NCBI RefSeq assembly: GCF_001187785.1
Contig: NZ_CP012154.1
Coordinates: forward strand, 3,218,501 to 3,282,500
DNA from: Wenzhouxiangella marina
Lineage (GTDB): Bacteria > Pseudomonadota > Gammaproteobacteria > Xanthomonadales > Wenzhouxiangellaceae
Direction: 5' to 3'
DNA: 64,000 nucleotides
The stretch's first letter is position 1. The number at the start of each line of letters is the position of its first letter. Position numbers and translations under genes: made by a program. The notes under the pieces were generated by a model. The model was given only the letters and a program-made list of their open reading frames with translations, was not told the origin of the DNA and made no database searches. Positions 8,949 to 17,914 of the stretch are shown one piece after another.

Positions 8949-9533
8949 ATGAGAGCCCTTCCTCGATTTCTGCTGAGCATCTTCGGATGGACCCTGTCCG
9001 TGAAAGACCCCGGAACCGGGCGCTGCGTCGTCATCTTTGCGCCGCACACGAGCAACTGGGATTTCGTCGTCGGCATTCTCGCGGCCTGGGGAATCGGCCT
9101 GAAAGTGCACTGGATCGGCAAGAGCAGCCTCTTCGACAGCCCGCTGGGGCCGCTTTTTCGGTTCTGGGGCGGCATCCCGGTCGATCGCAGTCAACGCGGC
9201 GGAATGATCGAGCAGATGGCAGAGCGCTTTGCAGGGACCGACGACTTCATCCTGGCGATCGCCCCCGAAGGCACCCGCAGTCACACCGATCACTGGAAAT
9301 CGGGCTTCTGGCATATCGCGCGCGCCGCCCAGGTCCCGGTCGTCATGGCCTTCATCGACTATCGGCGCAAGCAGATCGGGCTGGGGGACTCATTTCTGCC
9401 TGGAGAAGACATCGAGACGGACTTCGAGCAGATCCGGGCCTTCTATGCAGACAAGCGGGGTCGCTGGCGAGAGAAGGAGAGCACCATCCGACCGCAGGAG
9501 CGCCAGCCCGCGAAGCCGGAAAGCTCAGCATAG
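8949..9533 (+). CDS. 1-acyl-glycerol-3-phosphate acyltransferase-like protein (PlsC superfamily)
   Basis: 194 residues. The catalytic HxxxxD motif is HTSNWD (His33, Asp38), followed by the substrate-binding region WGGIPVDRS and the EGTRS motif (block III) near residue 103. This is the compact form common in Xanthomonadales and Bacteroidetes, shorter than PlsC and without clear transmembrane segments. It probably transfers an acyl chain to a lysophospholipid or a related acceptor at the inner membrane. The exact substrate is unknown. The ATG at 8949 follows a weakly purine-rich stretch. Confidence 0.85.
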   Translation: MRALPRFLLSIFGWTLSVKDPGTGRCVVIFAPHTSNWDFVVGILAAWGIGLKVHWIGKSSLFDSPLGPLFRFWGGIPVDRSQRGGMIEQMAERFAGTDDFILAIAPEGTRSHTDHWKSGFWHIARAAQVPVVMAFIDYRRKQIGLGDSFLPGEDIETDFEQIRAFYADKRGRWREKESTIRPQERQPAKPESSA

Positions 9534-9733
9534 AGTCGGCTGATCATCGGGCGCGCCTTCGAAAAGCATCAGCAACCCATCAGACCTTTGCTGACTCACG
9601 CCCACCGCCCTCTCAACGCGGCAAGAATGAAGTGACCCAAGCAAATCAGGGCCGAATCGACAGGTGCCCGGCACTGGGCATCCGGGCACCGAGAAGGGTT
9701 TGAATGGTCGCATTGAACCGAAACAGTGGGCGT

Positions 9734-10120
9734 CTACCGCAAAAGCGCCTGGACGCGAGACTCCAATTGATCCAGGCTTGCAGATCCAGTAATTCGACCG
9801 GCCACACTCCCATGATTGAAAAACACCACGGTGGGCAAGTCCCGAATACCGAAAATCTGTGGTGTTTCGGCATTGCTGTCCACATCCATTCGCAGAACCT
9901 GGACCCGACCACCATAGCGGGCCGCAAGCGTTCCCATTGGCCCGTCCAGGCTCCGACAAGCCCCACACCAACTTGCGTCAAAGAAAACAACCGCAGGGCC
10001 GCCCTGTCCGACAATATTGCTGAAATTCGTATCATCCACCCACGGCAAGCTCTGCGCCTGAACAGCGCCGTGGAAGGTAAACATCGAGAGTAGAAGCAAG
10101 CCAAGCAGAGATCGAGACAT
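9734..10120 (-). CDS. Exported thioredoxin-like protein, WCGAC active site
   Basis: 128 residues: a signal peptide of about 22 residues ending VQAQ, then a thioredoxin fold with the active site Trp51-Cys52-Gly-Ala-Cys55 and the cis-proline region RDLPTVVFF. It is expected to work in the periplasm as a thiol-disulfide oxidoreductase. It is one of three paralogues in 8 kb (others at 15282-15668 and 17298-17678), which share the ASLDQLESRVQALL-type C-terminal helix and the AARYGGRVQ segment. Unlike DsbA/DsbC it is a minimal single-domain protein. The partner is unknown; a reductant such as DsbD would be needed for a reducing role. Confidence 0.85.
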   Translation of the reverse strand: MSRSLLGLLLLSMFTFHGAVQAQSLPWVDDTNFSNIVGQGGPAVVFFDASWCGACRSLDGPMGTLAARYGGRVQVLRMDVDSNAETPQIFGIRDLPTVVFFNHGSVAGRITGSASLDQLESRVQALLR

Positions 10121-10342
10121 GATCAGTCACCTCAGGAAATAAACCACCGTGTGAAGGCTGACGAGAGAAAAAAGCGGCACGGCGACTACCCGTCGGGATT
10201 GATCCCTTGGTCCCCCTCGCGACCCGGCCAGGCTGAATGTTGCCAGGAGACCGATATCGACTTGAAGATTAGTTTGCCCAATCCATGAAGTCAATCGACG
10301 CAGAAGCGTGGCTTTCCGCGCGGCTCGGACACGGCGCAAGGT

Positions 10343-12550
10343 TCAAGCCTCAACGGGTGCATCCAGTGCGGTGGCCCGAGCCGCACGCCATGCGTGTAGC
10401 TTCCGGTAGCTCTCGATCAGGCGCTGATGTTTCGTCAGACCCTCCAGCTTCAGGCTTGTGGGGGTCATGCCTTGGAAGCGCTTCGAACCTTCGACCAGGC
10501 CCACCACATCGTCCATGACCTGCTCACCGTACATGCGCTTGAGATTGGCGATGAAATCGTCCACTTCGAGTTCCTTATCCAGGACAATTTCCAGAACGGC
10601 ACTGACGGCGCGGTAGAACAGATTGCGTTCGACGCTGTTGTCGTTGTACTGCAGGAACATCTCGACATACTCCAGCGCGTCTTCATGCTGCTGCAGCGCC
10701 AGGCTGATCATCAGTTTCAGTTCAAGAATCGTGAGCTGGCCCCAGACCGTGTTCTCATCGAAGTCGATGCCGATCAAGGTGCCGATCAGCATGTAGTTGT
10801 CGAGCTGGCTGTCTTCTAGTCGCGCGAGCAGGTCGGCCAACCGCTCTTCATCCAGGGCATGGATACCGAGGATGTCTTCCCGATACTCCAGCGCGACATT
10901 GGTGTTGTCCCAGATCAGGTCTTCAACCGGGTAGACCTCGGAATAGCCCGGCACCAGGATCCGGCACACGGGCGCACCGAGGTCTTCGTGGACGGCGACG
11001 TAGACCTGCTTGTCCATGTCATCGAGAATGGCGAACAGGCGCGCGGCTTCTTCTTCGTTGCTGCCGGAGAAGTCCCACTCGACGAACTCGTAGTCGGCCC
11101 GGGCACTGAAGAAACGCCAGGACACGACGCCGGTGGAGTCGATGAAATGCTCGACGAAGTTGTTCGGCTCGGTGACGGCCTGGCTGTTGAAGGTCGGTGC
11201 CGGCACGTCGTTCAGATTCTCGAAACTGCGTCCCTGCAGAAGCTCGGTCAGACTGCGCTCCAGCGCAACTTCAAAACTCGGGTGCGCGCCGAAGGAGGCG
11301 AAGACGCCGCCCGTCTTCGGGTTCATCAGGGTCACGCACATCACCGGAAAACGGCCGCCCAGGGAGGCGTCCTTGACCAGAACGGGAAAGCCTTGGGCTT
11401 CCAGCGCCTGAAGGCCCTCGACGATATCGGGATACTGGTCCAGCACGGCCTGGGGCACATCCGGAAGCGCGAGCTCCTCTTCGATGATCTGCTTCTTGAC
11501 GGCGCGCTCGAAGATTTCGGACAGGCACTGCACCTGAGCTTCCGCCAGCGTATTGCCGGCACTCATCCCGTTGCTCAGGAACAGGTTCTCGAGCAGGTTC
11601 GACGGGAAGTAGACCACTTCCCTGTCGGACTGGCGCACGAAGGGAAGGGACAGAATGCCCCGGTCGATGCGGCCGGAATTGGTGTCGATCAGATGGCTGC
11701 CCTTGAGCTCACCGTCGGGGTCGTAGATGGCACGGCAGTGCTCATCCAGAAGTCCAGACGGCAGCTCATCGTCGGGCCCCGGCTGGAACCATCGCTCGTT
11801 CGGGTAATGAACGAACTCGCTGTCGGCGATGTCCACGCCGAAGAAATAGTCGTTGTAGAAGAAATTGCAGCCCAGGCGCTCGATGAACTCGCCGAGCGCC
11901 GAACACAGGGCCGCTTCCTTGGTGGCGCCTTTGCCATTCGTGAAACAGGCTGGCGAGGCGGCATCGCGGATGTGCAGGGACCACACATGGGGAACGATAT
12001 TGCGCCAGGACGCGACCTCGATCTTCATCCCCAGCTCGGCCAGGGTTCGGGTCATGTTGGCGATGGTCTGCTCCAGGGGCAGGTCCTTGCCCTCGATGAA
12101 GGTGCGCTTCTCACCCAGCGTCGAGCCCATCAGCAGGGCCTGCGCGTCCTCGGCCAGGCTCTGGACCGGCTCGATCACGAAGTCCGGGCCGACCTGAATC
12201 GCCTTCTTCACCGTGCAGCGGTCGATGGACCTCAGAATGCCTTCGCGATCCTTGTCCGAAAGATCCTCGGGAAGCTCGATCTGGATCTTGAAGACCTGTT
12301 TGTAGCGGTTCTCCGGGTCCACGATGTTGTTCTGGACCAGGCGGATGTTGTCCGTCGAGATTCCCCGGGCCTTGCAGTAGACACGGACGAAATAGCCCGC
12401 ACACAGGGCCGAAGAGGCCAGGAAATAGTCGAAGGGGCTCGGCGCCGAGCCATCGCCCTTGTAGCGAATCGGCTGGTCGGTGACGACGGTGAAGTCATCG
12501 AAGCAGGCCTCGAGCCTGAGGTTGTCGAGAAAATTGACCTTGATTTCCAT
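10343..12550 (-). CDS. OsmC domain / YcaO domain fusion protein
   Basis: 735 residues from the ATG at 12550 (an alternative ATG lies at 12562). The first 140 residues are an OsmC-like domain (SAPSPFDYFLASSALCAGYF). The middle 360 are a YcaO domain with the ATP/Mg-binding glutamates in SALGEFIERLG and AEAQVQCLSEIFERAV. The final 200 residues are helical, like the C-terminal extension of E. coli YcaO. YcaO enzymes activate amide backbones with ATP (azoline or thioamide formation). The OsmC-YcaO fusion is a known gammaproteobacterial architecture of unknown substrate. No precursor peptide, dehydrogenase or TfuA gene is visible nearby, so a RiPP role is not supported by context. The OsmC pair of cysteines is only partly evident (SALC). 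Confidence 0.9.
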   Translation of the reverse strand: MEIKVNFLDNLRLEACFDDFTVVTDQPIRYKGDGSAPSPFDYFLASSALCAGYFVRVYCKARGISTDNIRLVQNNIVDPENRYKQVFKIQIELPEDLSDKDREGILRSIDRCTVKKAIQVGPDFVIEPVQSLAEDAQALLMGSTLGEKRTFIEGKDLPLEQTIANMTRTLAELGMKIEVASWRNIVPHVWSLHIRDAASPACFTNGKGATKEAALCSALGEFIERLGCNFFYNDYFFGVDIADSEFVHYPNERWFQPGPDDELPSGLLDEHCRAIYDPDGELKGSHLIDTNSGRIDRGILSLPFVRQSDREVVYFPSNLLENLFLSNGMSAGNTLAEAQVQCLSEIFERAVKKQIIEEELALPDVPQAVLDQYPDIVEGLQALEAQGFPVLVKDASLGGRFPVMCVTLMNPKTGGVFASFGAHPSFEVALERSLTELLQGRSFENLNDVPAPTFNSQAVTEPNNFVEHFIDSTGVVSWRFFSARADYEFVEWDFSGSNEEEAARLFAILDDMDKQVYVAVHEDLGAPVCRILVPGYSEVYPVEDLIWDNTNVALEYREDILGIHALDEERLADLLARLEDSQLDNYMLIGTLIGIDFDENTVWGQLTILELKLMISLALQQHEDALEYVEMFLQYNDNSVERNLFYRAVSAVLEIVLDKELEVDDFIANLKRMYGEQVMDDVVGLVEGSKRFQGMTPTSLKLEGLTKHQRLIESYRKLHAWRAARATALDAPVEA

Positions 12551-12738
12551 GGATTGGGGCACCTGAGACGATTTGGCAAGAACGGCGCGCCGCCGCTTTC
12601 CGAACCGGCCATTATCCGGCTTTTGGAGATGCCCGTCCTGGGGCCGAGCTTCGGCTGAATTCCGACCCGCCCTGGAAACACGCCAGGCGGTCGCGGACCG
12701 CGCCGTTCACTCGAGCAGGGGCATCAGTAGCGCTGAGC

Positions 12739-13116
12739 TTACTGCCCGAACACGCTCTGAAAGCGCAAGACCGTATCGAGGTCGCCTTGAATGGCGACTC
12801 GACCGGCCATGAAGGCGGTCATGGGATTCAAAGTGCCGGACTGCAGGCCCATGAAATCTTCAGCGCTCATGGTGATCGTGGCATCGGCAGGACGATCGCT
12901 CTGATCGACGATCACCCTTCCTCCCGAGACCGTGATGTTCCAGACGCCCTGCCCGGTGATCACGTAGCGGACCGTGGCGTTGATGTCCCTGATCTTGTCA
13001 GGGTGAAAATGCGACGGCATTGCCGCCATAACCTCCGGGATGGTTACCGCTCTGGCGTCATGCCAGTGGACGGAAAGCGCGAGCGCAAGCAACACCGTGA
13101 TGAATTTCGTTTTCAT
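12739..13116 (-). CDS. Exported SCP2 sterol-carrier-like protein
   Basis: 125 residues: a signal peptide (MKTKFITVLLALALS, cleavage near ARAVT) followed by a compact SCP2-type domain. The hallmark is the end of the fold: PADATITMSAEDFMGLQSG, then MTAFMAGRVAIQGDLDTVLR. SCP2 domains bind lipids or other hydrophobic ligands. With a signal peptide this one would act in the periplasm. It lies 188 bp upstream of the OsmC-YcaO gene on the same strand, so co-transcription is possible but not shown. The ligand is unknown. Confidence 0.8.
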   Translation of the reverse strand: MKTKFITVLLALALSVHWHDARAVTIPEVMAAMPSHFHPDKIRDINATVRYVITGQGVWNITVSGGRVIVDQSDRPADATITMSAEDFMGLQSGTLNPMTAFMAGRVAIQGDLDTVLRFQSVFGQ

Positions 13117-13410
13117 GTCGAGGGCCAGAGCGGTAGACGGACTATCGGCAGCGTATCAGAGTATTGATTTCGGAGCCATCGGGCGTCCGCGCCACCTGAC
13201 CTATCCCTGCGGTGCAAAGGCGTGATGAGCGCGCAAGAGTGGCTTCCCGCTCTTGTTCAGCCTTCAGAGATTCCCGGTCTTTCCGCGCCCCGACCCGATT
13301 CCCGCGAGCGGGCCACTTTCCGTCCAACGGGAGCGTGGCCTACAATCGGAGCGCTCCCCGGACCATGTCTCAGCGAGGGGGGACATCTTCATTCAAACAG
13401 GGGTGCGGAC

Positions 13411-15024
13411 ATGCCGAAGATCGAACGCGTTTTCCTTTCCGTCGTGCTGGTGCTCAGCGCGCTTTCTCTCTCGGCCGCTGCCGACGAGCTCACCAGCGCC
13501 CAGATCGACCAGACCTCCAGGGCGGTCGTTCGGATCGTGGCCGAGCGGAACGGCGTCGAAGTGGCCACAGGCTCCGGCACCCTGGTGACGGCCGATGGCA
13601 CGATCTACACCAACCGACACGTGATCGAAGACGCGACCGACTACGTCATCGAACTACTGGATGATCCGAACGAACTCCCGGTGCCGCGTTTCCGGGCCCG
13701 CCTGACCGGCTACTCGATGGACATCGATTTCGCGATCCTGCAGATCGATCGCACGGTGGACGGCGAGGCCATCTCCGAGGAACTGGCCCTGCCCTTCATC
13801 CCCTCCCGGGACACGGAGGCGAGCCGTGGCGATGCGATCTTCGTGTTCGGTTATCCCGGCATCAGCGACGGCTACCTGACCTTCACCGAAGGAACGATCA
13901 CGACGATTCGCAACGGCGTGATGAACGACGAGCGCATTCCTGTCTGGTTCCAGACCGATGCCCAGATCTCTCCCGGGAACAGCGGCGGCCTGGTCGTCAA
14001 CGAGGATGGCGAGATGCTGGGCCTCCCGACTTCCGTCATCTCCGAGGACCGGACCGGCGGTCGGCTCGGCGGGATCCTGCCGATGAGCGCGGTCCAGGTC
14101 GCCATGGCACAGGGTCTGGAGGAGGATCCTTCCCGGATCGACTCGGCGAGGTCGGGCCCGATCATCGAAGGTGGTGAACTGGATTTCAATCAGGAGCCGG
14201 GCTTCGGAACGGCCGAGCTCGCCGCGGGATTCACGCCGGATCCCCTCCGCGTGGCGATGGTCAGCGGCGGTCAGGTCGCGGTCGAATACCTCGGGGGTGA
14301 CTGCACGGGCTACGCCGCCGTGGCACCCGATTACCGCGTGAATTGGAGCGGCAGCTCCTCGGAGTTTCGCGTGTTCTTCTCGGCCACCGCGGGCGGCGAT
14401 ACGACGCTGCTGATCAACCGACCGGACGGATCGTGGGTCTGCAACGACGATGCGGAGGGCGGCCTGGACCCGATGATCGTCCTGCCCGAGCCCATGGAAG
14501 GCCAGTACGATATCTGGGTCGGCAGCTATGAAGCCGGTGCCTATGTCCCCGGCGAGCTCTACGTGACCGAACTCGACCTGCAGCCGGGCTCGGTTCAGGC
14601 CAGCGAGCTGGATTTCAGCGCCGAACCCTTCTACGGCACCGTGAGTCTGGAGGCCGGCTTCATCCCCGATCCGCGCATGATCGACATGGAGGCCGGCGGC
14701 TCCACCGACGTGTCCTACCTGGGAAGCGAGTGCGTGGGCTACGCCGCATCGTCCCCGGACGTTCGCCTGATGTGGAGCGGCAGCAGCCCGACCCTGAACT
14801 TCTTCTTCGAGCCCAGCGACGGTGGCGACACCTCGCTCATCGTGAACCTGCCCGACGGAAGCTGGCGCTGCAATGACGACTGGAGCGGAGAAACACTGAA
14901 CCCGATGATCCAGGTGAGCAACCCGGCAGCCGGTCAATACGACATCTGGGTCGGCACCTATGAAGCCGGCCCGACGATCCCCGGGCGCCTCGGGATTACG
15001 GAGCGCAATCCCTCACAGGAGTAG
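13411..15024 (+). CDS. Secreted trypsin-like (S1) serine protease with two PPC-like C-terminal domains
   Basis: 537 residues. The signal peptide ends near SAAADE. The protease domain (about 30-230) has the catalytic triad His70 (YTNRHVIED), Asp106 (SMDIDFAILQ) and Ser191 (ISPGNSGGLVV). Two tandem domains of about 130 residues follow. Each starts ELDFxxEPxxGT and contains CxGYA, WSGSS, GGDT(S/T)L and YDIWVG, which resembles pre-peptidase C-terminal (PPC/DUF4114-like) beta-sandwiches with paired cysteines. HtrA-like PDZ domains are absent. Upstream in-frame ATGs are rejected because only the 13411 start gives a signal peptide. It probably acts outside or in the periplasm. Confidence 0.85.
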   Translation: MPKIERVFLSVVLVLSALSLSAAADELTSAQIDQTSRAVVRIVAERNGVEVATGSGTLVTADGTIYTNRHVIEDATDYVIELLDDPNELPVPRFRARLTGYSMDIDFAILQIDRTVDGEAISEELALPFIPSRDTEASRGDAIFVFGYPGISDGYLTFTEGTITTIRNGVMNDERIPVWFQTDAQISPGNSGGLVVNEDGEMLGLPTSVISEDRTGGRLGGILPMSAVQVAMAQGLEEDPSRIDSARSGPIIEGGELDFNQEPGFGTAELAAGFTPDPLRVAMVSGGQVAVEYLGGDCTGYAAVAPDYRVNWSGSSSEFRVFFSATAGGDTTLLINRPDGSWVCNDDAEGGLDPMIVLPEPMEGQYDIWVGSYEAGAYVPGELYVTELDLQPGSVQASELDFSAEPFYGTVSLEAGFIPDPRMIDMEAGGSTDVSYLGSECVGYAASSPDVRLMWSGSSPTLNFFFEPSDGGDTSLIVNLPDGSWRCNDDWSGETLNPMIQVSNPAAGQYDIWVGTYEAGPTIPGRLGITERNPSQE

Positions 15025-15049
15025 ACAGTCTTCGGGACACCGAGCGCGG

Positions 15050-15079
15050 CACCGGGGTCGGTTCACCCTGACCCCGGTG
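15050..15079 (+). terminator. Hairpin downstream of the protease gene
   Basis: CACCGGGGTC (15050-15059) pairs perfectly with GACCCCGGTG (15070-15079) across a 10-nt loop, 26 bp after the protease stop. No T-run follows, so it may be a rho-assisted terminator or mRNA-stabilising stem. Just downstream CGAATTCGGGAC is directly repeated (near 15085-15110). Confidence 0.45.
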
Positions 15080-15281
15080 ACAGCGCGAATTCGGGACCCG
15101 AATTCGGGACATCCGCGCAGGAAGATCCTGGTCTCGGCCGGTGGCCTGGGGCGGATCAAGCGATGAGTGTCCCAGACTTGAGACTGGCCATCGGATGAAG
15201 CTGCCCTGGATTGATCCGATCAGATCATCGGACTGATCCTGGGCGGCCGACCCTGAGCCCTGCCCACCGAAAAAGCGTCGC

Positions 15282-15668
15282 CTACTGCAAGATCGACTGA
15301 AGTTGACCTTCAATACGGTCGATCGAATGAGCGCCCGTCAATTGGGTCCACAACTGTCCGTTCTTGTAAAAAAGAAGATGGGGTACTTCACGGAAACCGA
15401 GCTGCCTTTGAAGCCCATAATTGTCCTCGACATCCACCTGCAGAAATCTGACGCGGCCCTGATAGCGTGCCGCAAGCGATTCGAGAGACCCGATCATTGA
15501 ATTGCAGGGACCACACCAGGATGCCCGAAAGAACACGACAGTCGGCGGACCATTGTGCACCGTTTCAGAGTACTGGCTGCCGTCAAGATACGGTATGTTC
15601 TGCGCCTGGGCACCGAAGGGGGAAAGAAGCAGCAGCATCAGGACGAACTGCAAGGATCGATTGGACAT
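15282..15668 (-). CDS. Exported thioredoxin-like protein, WCGPC active site
   Basis: 128 residues from the ATG at 15668, which follows GAGGTG and is at once followed by a signal peptide (MSNRSLQFVLMLLLLSPFG, cleavage near AQAQ). The frame stays open 64 codons further upstream, but this part is not protein-like. The active site is Cys52-Gly-Pro-Cys55, the canonical thioredoxin sequence, with cis-Pro in REVPHLLFY. It is a paralogue of 9734-10120 and 17298-17678. Predicted location is the periplasm, as a thiol oxidoreductase with unknown partner. Confidence 0.85.
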   Translation of the reverse strand: MSNRSLQFVLMLLLLSPFGAQAQNIPYLDGSQYSETVHNGPPTVVFFRASWCGPCNSMIGSLESLAARYQGRVRFLQVDVEDNYGLQRQLGFREVPHLLFYKNGQLWTQLTGAHSIDRIEGQLQSILQ

Positions 15669-15953
15669 CAGACACCTCGGAGAAATGATCAACGCCTGGG
15701 CGTTGTCGACAATGGGCAGCAAGAATCGAAGTGAACGCCAGTGGCGCACCACACCTCGCCCCCCTGATCTGACCGCCGCTGCAATTGCAGATCGGCCATC
15801 TGAAGGTGAGAGGCTATTCCCTTGATTCGAAGAAGTCAACAAAGGTGCTTTCATCATCAACCATGACGAAACCGATCTTTCCCCACATCAAATGTGCGGT
15901 TTCATGCCCGTTTGGCATTAGTCGTAGCGAAGCCACCCTACAACAAGTGACCC

Positions 15954-17078
15954 ATGCCCAAACTCCATCGCAATCTTCTTTCCCTAATCTTCCTCGCGGC
16001 CCTGATCCCGGCTCTGCCCGCCAAGGCCGACGTCTTCTGCGTCACGACGACGGCCGAACTTCAGTTGGCCCTGGAACAGGCCGACTCCAATTTCCAGGAT
16101 GACGAGATCCGTATCGCCCAGGGCACCTATGCGGTGCCCCAGGCCACTGGATTCACCTATCGTGGCGGATCGGAGTTTGGCGGCGACGACAATGACCTGA
16201 CCCTCATCGGCGGATGGATTCAGTTCGGCGGCAATCCCTGCGGGCGACTGCGCTCCAATGCCAGCGCGCTCGACACGCTGCTGGACGGAGAGAATCGACA
16301 CCGGGTCATGGATATCGTCGCCGGCAACCAGAGCAAGGTCACGATTTCCGGCATCAGCTTCTTTTCCGGAAGCCCTTCATCGGGCGATCGAGGCGGCGGC
16401 CTCAGCCTGCGCACCTTCGGTGCCGACATCGCTGAAGACTTCACGATCCAGCGGTCCGCCTTCGTGAACAACCGAGCAAGAACAGAAGCCGCGGTGTTTC
16501 TGAGCGGTGCCGCCATTCAGCGCTTCGTCGGGAATCTGGTGGTCGGCAATGTCGCTGAAGGCCAATCTGCAGCGATCAACTTCTTTCAGAACGATCAACC
16601 CGGCGTCTATGTCATCAATAACACGATCATGAACAATTCATCCGAAGAGAACCTGGGGCTCGATGATGCCACAGGGATTCGAGTCTCCATGTTCGGCAGT
16701 GCGCAAGCCCTGGTCGCGAACAACATCCTCTGGGGCAACGAGAACAACGATATTCGCTATGTTGGCGACGGCTCCATCACGTCCAGGAACAACACCATCG
16801 AGAACGCATCCGGCACGGCCAACGTCAGCCAGAACAATGTGTCGATCGAGCCGATTTTCGAGAGCGGGGGCTTTTTCGAGTTCCGCCTCGTTGCCGATTC
16901 TGCCCTCGTGGACATCGGCTTGAATCCTCCACCGTCTCCAGTCCCGCCGATCTTCGACCTGAACTGGTCACTGCCAACGACGGATGTGGGCGGGCAACCG
17001 AGGATCACGAACAATGGCGTTGACCTGGGCGCTACGGAAACCGCTCAGGACGGCATCTTCAGCGACCGTTTCGATTGA
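15954..17078 (+). CDS. Secreted parallel beta-helix protein with C-terminal FSDRFD motif
   Basis: 374 residues. The signal peptide ends near PAKADV. The mature protein starts FCVTTTAELQLALEQADSN, the usual opening of right-handed parallel beta-helix (choice-of-anchor Q / polymorphic outer-membrane-type) proteins. Repeated short strands follow (NNTIMNNSS, ANNILWGNENND, RNNTIENASG). No catalytic motif of a pectate lyase is evident. It ends ATETAQDGIFSDRFD, the same terminal motif as three other secreted proteins here. It is probably a cell-surface or secreted protein; substrate unknown. Confidence 0.8.
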   Translation: MPKLHRNLLSLIFLAALIPALPAKADVFCVTTTAELQLALEQADSNFQDDEIRIAQGTYAVPQATGFTYRGGSEFGGDDNDLTLIGGWIQFGGNPCGRLRSNASALDTLLDGENRHRVMDIVAGNQSKVTISGISFFSGSPSSGDRGGGLSLRTFGADIAEDFTIQRSAFVNNRARTEAAVFLSGAAIQRFVGNLVVGNVAEGQSAAINFFQNDQPGVYVINNTIMNNSSEENLGLDDATGIRVSMFGSAQALVANNILWGNENNDIRYVGDGSITSRNNTIENASGTANVSQNNVSIEPIFESGGFFEFRLVADSALVDIGLNPPPSPVPPIFDLNWSLPTTDVGGQPRITNNGVDLGATETAQDGIFSDRFD

Positions 17079-17297
17079 AGACAGAGACCGAATCGGTCGG
17101 AGATGAGGAGGCGGGTTCGGCTGTCTCGTCCTGCCAAGGCGACAGCAGGGTCAAACGAAGACGTGCATCTCGATGATTCCAAGAGGGAGAGCGCTTGATT
17201 CCGCAATCGGAACGCTCTCCCTTCACCGATGCACCGATACGTGCCTTGCCCCATTCGATCCGCCAAGGCCCGGAGGGTGGATTTGAGGTTCCGAACA

Positions 17298-17678
17298 CTA
17301 TGGAAGGAGCGCCTGGAGCTGACCTTCGATGACGTCCATGGGCACTTCACCAAGTTGCTGGATGATCAAGCCACCGTTGCTGAAGAAAAGCACGACTGGG
17401 AGGGAGCGCACACCGAGCCGGCTTGCCGTACTTGGGCTGCTGTCGGCGTCGAGGGAAAAGAAGCGGACGCTTCCGCGATAGCGGGACGCCATCGCCGCTA
17501 CCTCGCTTTGCATCTGCCGGTAGGGCCCGGTCTGATGTCCGGTCACCAGGACAACGCTGACACCTGGGTTACCAACCAGCTCGTCAAACGAGTTGTCGTC
17601 GACGCGCTGCAGACCCTGGGCCTGAGCAACGGAAAAGGACGATAGCAACAGCGCGAGCAGAAAAGCCTTCTTGATCAT
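17298..17678 (-). CDS. Exported thioredoxin-fold paralogue lacking both active-site cysteines
   Basis: 126 residues with a signal peptide (MIKKAFLLALLLSSFSVAQA). It aligns along its length with the two other small thioredoxins (ASRYRGSVRFFSLDADSS, SLPVVLFFSNGG, VIEGQLQALLP). However, WCGPC is replaced by Gln49-Thr50-Gly-Pro-Tyr53, so neither cysteine remains. The fold-defining residues and the cis-proline (SLPVV) are kept, and the frame is intact, so it is not simply decaying. It cannot do dithiol chemistry. It may serve as a binding or chaperone-like protein, or compete with its paralogues for partners (inference). Confidence 0.8.
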   Translation of the reverse strand: MIKKAFLLALLLSSFSVAQAQGLQRVDDNSFDELVGNPGVSVVLVTGHQTGPYRQMQSEVAAMASRYRGSVRFFSLDADSSPSTASRLGVRSLPVVLFFSNGGLIIQQLGEVPMDVIEGQLQALLP

Positions 17679-17810
17679 TCAGAATCCCTCTTGTTCCGGC
17701 CAAGCCTACACCTTCCCGTCGCGGCAGACAACGAATTCATGCATGCCTCTCAAAAGGACGAATCAGCCTAAGTGACCCGGATCGGAGTATCCACGAAGGC
17801 ACCGGCTGGG

Positions 17811-17884
17811 TTTGATGGGTGCCCCGTTCTTGTCACTGTCGGACGCTGCTTGAGCCGGTCGGATTTGATGGGTATCCCGGTCAT
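17811..17884. repeat. Two REP-like GGGTGTCCC-family sequences
   Basis: TTTGATGGGTGCCCCGTTCTTG near 17811-17832 and GGATTTGATGGGTATCCCGG near 17861-17880 are variants of the sequence that flanks the RAYT genes and forms the array at 22846-23244. They sit between the Cys-less thioredoxin and the end of the next gene. The spacing of about 50 bp between them is shorter than in the array. Confidence 0.65.
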
Positions 17885-17914
17885 GTGGTTATGTGCCGCC
17901 GGTCATGTGCCAGA

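Noticed and set aside
10343-12550. A RiPP biosynthetic cluster based on the YcaO domain
   Set aside because: No precursor peptide, dehydrogenase, protease or transporter gene is found nearby, and OsmC-YcaO proteins are not known to be RiPP enzymes.
10859-12658. Plus-strand open frame (about 599 codons) over the OsmC-YcaO gene
   Set aside because: Antisense to an intact two-domain enzyme; composition is that of a mirror frame.
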